Source: Nocardioidaceae bacterium
GTDB taxonomy: Bacteria; Actinomycetota; Actinomycetes; Propionibacteriales; Nocardioidaceae
Assembly: GCA_013696365.1 (NCBI GenBank)
Contig: JACCYS010000061.1
Coordinates: 1-12,191, forward strand
Length of the DNA: 12,191 nucleotides
Direction: 5' to 3'
Shown here: in pieces, positions 8,085 through 12,191 of the stretch
Layout: each line of letters begins with the position of its first letter
Position numbering within the stretch: the first letter of the stretch is position 1
Notes under the pieces: generated by a model
Told to the model about the DNA's origin: nothing
The model's input: only the letters and a program-made list of their open reading frames with translations
Database searches by the model: none
Program-made: the position numbers and the translations under genes

Positions 8085-9496
8085 CACCCCACATCCAGTC
8101 TGAGCAGGTCGTCCTCGGTCTCACGCCGCAACAGCACCCGCACGGCGCCGTCGCGGACCGCGACGACAGGGGGGCGTGGGACGTGGTTGTACGTGCTGGC
8201 CAGCGAGCGACAGTACGCCCCGGTGGCCGGCACCGCGATCAGGTCGCCCCGGCGGATGTCACCCGGCAGGTACTCGTCCTTGACCACGATGTCACCGGAC
8301 TCGCAATGCTTGCCCACCACCCGGCTGAGCACCGGCTCGGCCGACGAACGACGCGAGGCAAGCGTGCAGGAGTAGTCCGCGCCGTACAGCGCGGTGCGGA
8401 CGTTGTCGCTCATGCCACCGTCGACCGACACGTAGGTGCGGCTGGCCCCAGCGTCCAACGCAACCTGCTTGACCGTGCCCACCTCGTAGAGGGTGAACGT
8501 CGACGGCCCGGCGATGGCCCGGCCCGGCTCGACCGACAGGTGCGGCACGTCGATGCCGAGCGCATGGCATTCGTGCCCGACGATCGCGCGGATGCCCTCG
8601 GCGAGCTCGTCTGGTGTCTGCGGGTCGTCTTGGGTGCTGTAGGCGATGCCGAAGCCACCGCCCAGGTCGAGCTCCGGCATCTCAGCACCGAGCTCGGCCG
8701 ACAGCTGCGCGTGCAGGCCCAGCACCCGTCGCGCTGCCACCTCGAAGCCGGACGTGTCGAAAATCTGGGATCCGATGTGGCTGTGCAACCCCAGCAGCCG
8801 CAGGCCGCGCGCTGCGTGCACCCGACGCGCCGCATCAGCAGCGTGCCCGTCTGCCAGCGACAGGCCGAACTTCTGGTCCTCGTGGGCGGTCGCGATGTAG
8901 TCGTGGGTATGCGCCTCGACACCGACCGTCACCCGCACCAGCACCGGCATCTGTACACCGGCTTCCTGGGCGAGCCGGTCGAGGCGGTCGATGTCATCGA
9001 CGGAGTCCACAGCGACCCGTCCGACGCCAACCTCGACCGCCCGCTGCAGCTCGGCGTCGGACTTGTTGTTGCCGTGCAGGGTCACCCTCGCCGGCGGGAA
9101 ACCCGCGCTCAGCGCCACCGCCAGCTCGCCGCCGGAGCACACGTCGAGCCCGAGACCCTCCGCGTCGATCCACTGCACAGCGGCCCGGCACAAGAAAGCC
9201 TTGCCGGCGTAGTAGACCGTCGCCGGCAGCTCGTCGTCGGCGAAGGCTTCGGCGAACGCCCGCGCTCGGGAGCGAAAGTCCTGCTCGTCCAGCACGTAAG
9301 CCGGGGTGCCGACCTCGGCTGCGATCGCGCTGGCGCGGAGTCCGCCGACCTCGAGCTCGTTGCCGTTCTTGGTCACCGACTCCGCCCACAGGCGCGGCAC
9401 CAGCTCGTTGACGTCGGCCGGCGAGGCCAACCACGATGGCCGCTGTCTGCTCTGGCCGTGCAGCGCCCCGGCCTCATGTGCACGCATGCCCGTCAC
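8084..9496 (-). CDS. lysA: Diaminopimelate decarboxylase
   Basis: Decarboxylates meso-diaminopimelate to L-lysine, the last step of lysine synthesis and a drain on the peptidoglycan precursor pool. It has 470 residues, normal for actinobacteria, with the fold III PLP barrel. Lys99 in YYAGKAF is the PLP lysine, followed by HSHIGSQI, the phosphate loop GGGFGI, VEPGRAIAG and the C-terminal GAYCRSLASTYN containing the active-site tyrosine region. The GTG start at 9496 overlaps the argS stop as GTGA; an ATG at 9487 is an alternative start. Pairing of argS with lysA in one operon is known from Corynebacterium. Confidence 0.95.
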   Translation of the reverse strand: MTGMRAHEAGALHGQSRQRPSWLASPADVNELVPRLWAESVTKNGNELEVGGLRASAIAAEVGTPAYVLDEQDFRSRARAFAEAFADDELPATVYYAGKAFLCRAAVQWIDAEGLGLDVCSGGELAVALSAGFPPARVTLHGNNKSDAELQRAVEVGVGRVAVDSVDDIDRLDRLAQEAGVQMPVLVRVTVGVEAHTHDYIATAHEDQKFGLSLADGHAADAARRVHAARGLRLLGLHSHIGSQIFDTSGFEVAARRVLGLHAQLSAELGAEMPELDLGGGFGIAYSTQDDPQTPDELAEGIRAIVGHECHALGIDVPHLSVEPGRAIAGPSTFTLYEVGTVKQVALDAGASRTYVSVDGGMSDNVRTALYGADYSCTLASRRSSAEPVLSRVVGKHCESGDIVVKDEYLPGDIRRGDLIAVPATGAYCRSLASTYNHVPRPPVVAVRDGAVRVLLRRETEDDLLRLDVG

Positions 9497-11163
9497 ATCC
9501 GCTCAGGCGCGGTGACGCCGAGCAGGCCAAGACCGTTGGCGAGCACAACCCGGGTGGCGCCCACCAACGCAAGCCGGGCACGGTGCAGCTCGGTCACTTC
9601 CTCGTCGCCCATCGGCAACACCCGACACTCGTCATAGAACTTGTGGAACGTCGCCGCCGTCGCCTCGAGGTAGCGCGCGACCCGGTGCGGCTCACGCATG
9701 CTGGCCGCCTGCTGCACCGCCCGTGGCAGCTCGGCCAGCGCTCGCAGCAGGTCGCCCTCGCGCGGATGGTCGAGGACCGCTGGGTCGTAGTCACCGTTTC
9801 CGGCGGGCACCGCGATCCCGAGGTCGGTCGCACCGCGGATGATCGCCGACAGCCGGGCGTGTGCGTACTGCACGTAGTAGACCGGGTTGTCGCTGCTCTG
9901 ACGCGTGACCGCGTCCACGTCGATCGTCATCGAGGAGTCGGCCGGGTAACGGCACAACGTGTAGCGCAGCGCGTCGACCCCGGTGATGTCCACGAGCTCA
10001 CCCAACCCGAGGATGGTGCCAGCCCGCTTCGACAGCCGCAGCTCTTCGCCGCCGCGCAGCACCTTGACCAGCTGACCGATCAGCACGTCGATGGTCTTGT
10101 CGGGGTCGTCGCCGGCGCAGGCCGCCATCGCGAGCAGCCGGCGGACGTACCCGTGGTGGTCGGCTCCCAGCATGTAGATGCAGCGATCAAAGCCCCGCTC
10201 ACGCTTGTCGACGTAATAGGCGGTGTCGGAGGCGAAGTAGGTGTACTCGCCGTTGGACCGCACGAGCACGCGATCCTTATCGTCCCCGAAGTCGGTGGTC
10301 CGCATCCACAACGCACCGTCTGCCTCGTACAGGTGTCTCTGCCGCCGGAGCTGCTCGATGCCGTGCTTGACCCGGTCGTCGGCGTGCAGGGTGCGCTCGG
10401 AGTACCAGACGTCGAAGTGCGTCCTGAAGTGCTCGAGCTCCCGCTGCTGCTCGGCCAGCTGCAGCCGGTAGCCCTCCTCGCGATACGCGGCGAGCTGCTC
10501 GTCGGGCGGCAGGTCGGCCAACTCAGGCTGCTCGCTGGCGATGCGTGCGGCCAGCTCGGTCACATACCCGCCGTGATAACCGTCGTCGGGCACCGGGTGA
10601 CCTGCCGCAGCAGCCACCAGTGAGGCACCGAACCTGTCCATCTGGGCGCCACGGTCATTGATGTAGAACTCGCGCGCCACGTCTGCGCCCGCGGCGGACA
10701 ACAATCGCGCGAGGGCATCCCCGAGGGCGGCCCAGCGGGTGTGCCCAACGTGCAACGGCCCGGTGGGGTTGGCCGAAATGAACTCGACGTTGATTCGCTG
10801 ACCCGCCAAGGACTCGTTGTTGCCGTAGTCGGCACCTGCCGCCAACACGTCACCGGCGAGCACTCCCTGGGCGGCTGCGTCGACCGTGATGTTGAGGAAC
10901 CCGGGCCCGGCGACATCAACCGCGGCGACATCGGCCACCCGCAGCAGCCGGTCGGCCAGCAGTTGCGCGATCTCACGCGGCGGACGCCCGGCCGACTTCG
11001 TGATCTGCATGGCGACATTGGTGGCGTAGTCGCCGTGCTCGCGGGCCTTCGGACGCTCTACCCGTACCTGGTCGGGGACACCGTCGGCAAGCTGCAGCAC
11101 GCCCTCGTCCGCGAGCGCGGACAGGGCGTCGACGAGGTGCTGCGACAACTGCTCGGGGGTCAC
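9493..11163 (-). CDS. argS: Arginyl-tRNA synthetase
   Basis: Class I synthetase charging tRNA-Arg; 556 residues. Domains in order are the N-terminal Arg_tRNA_synt_N (HGDYATNVAMQITK near 43-56), the Rossmann catalytic core with HVGH in NPTGPLHVGHTRW (HIGH motif, about 138-141), the KMSK-equivalent LSKRAG at about 377-382, and the C-terminal DALR anticodon-binding domain beginning around NPVYYVQYAHARLSAI. The GTG at 11163 fits the family N-terminus. No Shine-Dalgarno sequence precedes it, but TACCCT lies exactly 6 nt upstream, suggesting a leaderless mRNA. It heads the argS-lysA-hom-thrC-thrB operon, and a tRNA-Arg gene lies about 530 bp upstream on the other strand. Confidence 0.96.
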   Translation of the reverse strand: MTPEQLSQHLVDALSALADEGVLQLADGVPDQVRVERPKAREHGDYATNVAMQITKSAGRPPREIAQLLADRLLRVADVAAVDVAGPGFLNITVDAAAQGVLAGDVLAAGADYGNNESLAGQRINVEFISANPTGPLHVGHTRWAALGDALARLLSAAGADVAREFYINDRGAQMDRFGASLVAAAAGHPVPDDGYHGGYVTELAARIASEQPELADLPPDEQLAAYREEGYRLQLAEQQRELEHFRTHFDVWYSERTLHADDRVKHGIEQLRRQRHLYEADGALWMRTTDFGDDKDRVLVRSNGEYTYFASDTAYYVDKRERGFDRCIYMLGADHHGYVRRLLAMAACAGDDPDKTIDVLIGQLVKVLRGGEELRLSKRAGTILGLGELVDITGVDALRYTLCRYPADSSMTIDVDAVTRQSSDNPVYYVQYAHARLSAIIRGATDLGIAVPAGNGDYDPAVLDHPREGDLLRALAELPRAVQQAASMREPHRVARYLEATAATFHKFYDECRVLPMGDEEVTELHRARLALVGATRVVLANGLGLLGVTAPERM

Positions 11164-11169
11164 CAGGCC

Positions 11170-11175
11170 AGGGTA
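11170..11175 (-). promoter_or_regulatory. Candidate -10 box for a leaderless argS operon transcript
   Basis: Minus-strand TACCCT is separated by 6 nt from the argS GTG at 11163. With no ribosome binding site in the 41-nt gap to the preceding gene, this suggests initiation at or within a base of the start codon. No clear -35 is visible, which is common in actinobacteria. Read-through from the upstream receiver gene is also possible. Confidence 0.4.
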
Positions 11176-11204
11176 TCCGCGGGGGGCGACCAAGCCCGGG
11201 CCGG

Positions 11205-11621
11205 TCAGTGAGGTGAGACGACCAGCCGTTGGACGGTTCGCACAAGCTCGTCCGGGTCGTACGGCTTGGTCAGATAGGCCTCAACACCGGCAACCCGCGC
11301 CCGTTGCAGGTCTTGTGGCTGCCCGCTGGTGGTGACCATGACGATCGGCACATCACACAACGCTGGGTCGGCGCGAAGCTCTGCGGCGGTGGCCAAACCG
11401 TCCAAGCGTGGCATCAGAATGTCCATGGTGATCAGGTCTGGCCGACGGCGGCGGGCCTGCTCCAGGCAGTCCATGCCATCCACTGCCTCGACGACGGCGA
11501 AGCCCTCCAGCTCGAGGTTCACCCGGATGAGACCGCGCAGCGACAATTGGTCGTCCACCACCAAGATCAGCGGCTGGCGCTCAACATCCGCAGCCGGCTC
11601 GGCGGAGGCGCTGGAAGGCAT
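11205..11621 (-). CDS. Stand-alone receiver domain response regulator
   Basis: 138 residues forming one CheY/Spo0F-like receiver domain after a 17-residue Ala/Ser/Glu leader; no output domain. All key residues are present: acidic pair Asp23-Asp24 (LVVDDQ), phospho-acceptor Asp67 (ITMDILMPRLDG), Thr97 (VMVTTSG) and Lys119 (YLTKPYDP). It should therefore be switchable, working by protein contact or in a phosphorelay. No kinase is encoded next to it. It lies 41 nt upstream of argS in the same direction, so some co-transcription is possible. The ATG at 11621 lacks a Shine-Dalgarno but has TACTGT 6 nt upstream. Its partner and target cannot be told from the sequence. Confidence 0.9.
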   Translation of the reverse strand: MPSSASAEPAADVERQPLILVVDDQLSLRGLIRVNLELEGFAVVEAVDGMDCLEQARRRRPDLITMDILMPRLDGLATAAELRADPALCDVPIVMVTTSGQPQDLQRARVAGVEAYLTKPYDPDELVRTVQRLVVSPH

Positions 11622-11627
11622 ACCAGC

Positions 11628-11633
11628 ACAGTA
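11628..11633 (-). promoter_or_regulatory. Candidate -10 box for leaderless receiver gene
   Basis: Minus-strand TACTGT ends 6 nt before the ATG at 11621, and no ribosome binding site is visible. This repeats the TANNNT-N6-start layout seen at two other genes in the window. Confidence 0.45.
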
Positions 11634-11676
11634 ACGAGCCGACGGGCTCAGCCGCAGGCGATCGCTGCGGGTGCGG

Positions 11677-11682
11677 TACTCT
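11677..11682 (+). promoter_or_regulatory. Possible -10 box for tRNA-Arg
   Basis: TACTCT lies 12 nt before the mature 5' end of the tRNA, which would leave a leader of about 5 nt for RNase P to remove. No convincing -35 box is seen, so this is a weak call resting on position and hexamer only. Confidence 0.3.
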
Positions 11683-11694
11683 CGGCGCGCCCGA

Positions 11695-11766
11695 GCCCCC
11701 GTAGCTCAGGGGATAGAGCATCGGCCTCCGAAGCCGTGTGCGCAGGTTCAAATCCTGCCGGGGGCA
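11695..11766 (+). tRNA. tRNA-Arg (anticodon CCG)
   Basis: Full cloverleaf: acceptor stem GCCCCCG (11695-11701) with CGGGGGC (11759-11765), D stem GCTC/GAGC, anticodon loop CTCCGAA (11726-11732) with anticodon CCG reading the Arg codon CGG, T stem GCAGG/CCTGC around TTCAAAT, and discriminator A at 11766. The CCA end is not encoded (ACCCC follows), as usual in actinobacteria. The outermost anticodon-stem pair (27-43) is T-T; the other four pairs are intact, so I regard the gene as functional. It points away from argS, the gene for its own charging enzyme. Confidence 0.95.
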
Positions 11767-11770
11767 CCCC

Positions 11771-12191
11771 TCAGCAGCCGCCCTGCAGGGCCGCGTCCGC
11801 ACGAGCCCGCCCCGTCCAGGAGCGGGCCTTGTCGACATCGGCAAAGACCACGCTGGCTGTGCCCGCGCTGCCGGTACGACCAGGGATCACGCACCGCGTG
11901 ACCTTCGACGGTTGCACCTGCAGCACCGCCCGCGCCAGCCGGTAGAGCTCGGCCGGCGGCAGGTCGACGTCGGTGTTGGCCAGGAAGGACGCCACCAGAC
12001 GCTCGAAGGTGCCGGGCTCGTCGGCGATCTCTCGGACCCGTCGCAACCCACCGAGCAACAGCAAGCCCTGGTCGAGGGACCGGTCGAAGTCGCCCCCCGG
12101 CAGCTCGTAGCGCATCCGAGCGAAGGCCAATGCCTCCGCGCCGTTCAGCCTGTTCTGGCCGCGCCGGACCTTCGCTACCGGGAGCGACCAG
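11771..12191 (-). CDS. LCP (LytR-CpsA-Psr) family protein, C-terminal part
   Basis: The open frame enters from the right edge and stops at 11771-11773, giving the last 139 residues. It reads RLNGAEALAFARMRYELPGG and then DFDRSLDQG, the diagnostic LCP stretch containing the R-x-GGDFDR motif, followed by helical sequence and a Cys-ending tail. LCP enzymes are membrane-anchored phosphotransferases that link polyprenyl-phosphate wall polymers (arabinogalactan, teichoic acid, capsule) to peptidoglycan outside the cell. The N-terminal membrane helix and the first catalytic arginines are outside the window. The gene ends only 4 nt from the convergent tRNA-Arg, leaving no room for a terminator between them. 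Confidence 0.85.
   Translation of the reverse strand, partial: WSLPVAKVRRGQNRLNGAEALAFARMRYELPGGDFDRSLDQGLLLLGGLRRVREIADEPGTFERLVASFLANTDVDLPPAELYRLARAVLQVQPSKVTRCVIPGRTGSAGTASVVFADVDKARSWTGRARADAALQGGC

Noticed and set aside
8051..9637. A 528-codon plus-strand open frame opposite lysA
   Set aside because: High-GC codon bias opens antisense frames. The sequence is Arg/His/Pro/Gln-rich with no recognisable motif, while the minus strand encodes a complete lysA with all active-site motifs.
9436..10623. A 395-codon plus-strand open frame opposite argS
   Set aside because: Antisense shadow of argS; no family features, and argS is complete on the other strand.
11695..11766. tRNA gene as attachment site of an integrated element
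   Set aside because: No integrase and no second copy of the tRNA 3' end were noticed in the window, and the flanking LCP, receiver and argS genes look like ordinary chromosome.

Overview
The window looks like chromosomal DNA from a high-GC actinomycete. The evidence is very high GC with strong third-position bias, frequent GTG starts, a tRNA-Arg gene without an encoded CCA, an LCP (LytR-CpsA-Psr) wall-polymer ligase, a Rho with a long Arg/Asn/Gly-rich insert, and the gene order argS-lysA-hom-thrC-thrB-rho known from actinobacteria such as Mycobacterium. I cannot place it more finely than Actinomycetota.

Right part (about 4400-12191). On the minus strand, a receiver-only response regulator is followed by a tightly packed run argS, lysA, hom, thrC, thrB. 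The junctions are 4-nt or 1-nt overlaps, except a 9-nt gap before thrB, so this is almost certainly one translationally coupled operon. It makes arginyl-tRNA synthetase, the last step of lysine synthesis, and three of the enzymes that lead from aspartate semialdehyde to threonine. A tRNA-Arg(CCG) gene on the plus strand lies just upstream, and the end of an LCP gene converges on it from the window edge.

Middle (2585-4722). The gene rho has a clear Shine-Dalgarno GTG start and is preceded by a 314-nt non-coding stretch with a strong GC hairpin close to the ribosome binding site. Its linker contains a perfect 30-bp tandem repeat.

Left part (1-2584). This is an accessory and visibly decaying segment. 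In many actinobacteria rpmE and prfA follow rho; here a damaged two-component cluster follows instead. It consists of a receiver gene with a 2-bp frameshift, an intact receiver lacking the conserved Thr/Ser, and a severe remnant of a histidine kinase, joined by ATGA and GTGA overlaps. An intact glutathione peroxidase follows 10 nt later. Converging from the left is an MntA-HepT type toxin-antitoxin pair whose HEPN toxin gene carries a 1-bp frameshift. The two convergent units are separated by 173 bp of repeat-rich DNA.

A recurring regulatory observation is that three genes (the frameshifted receiver, the receiver upstream of argS, and argS) have a TANNNT hexamer exactly 6 nt before their start codon. 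This is the arrangement expected for leaderless transcripts. I see no clearly novel multi-gene defence or biosynthetic system here. The most unusual items are the decayed receiver/kinase cluster, the convergent repeat array and the rho leader.
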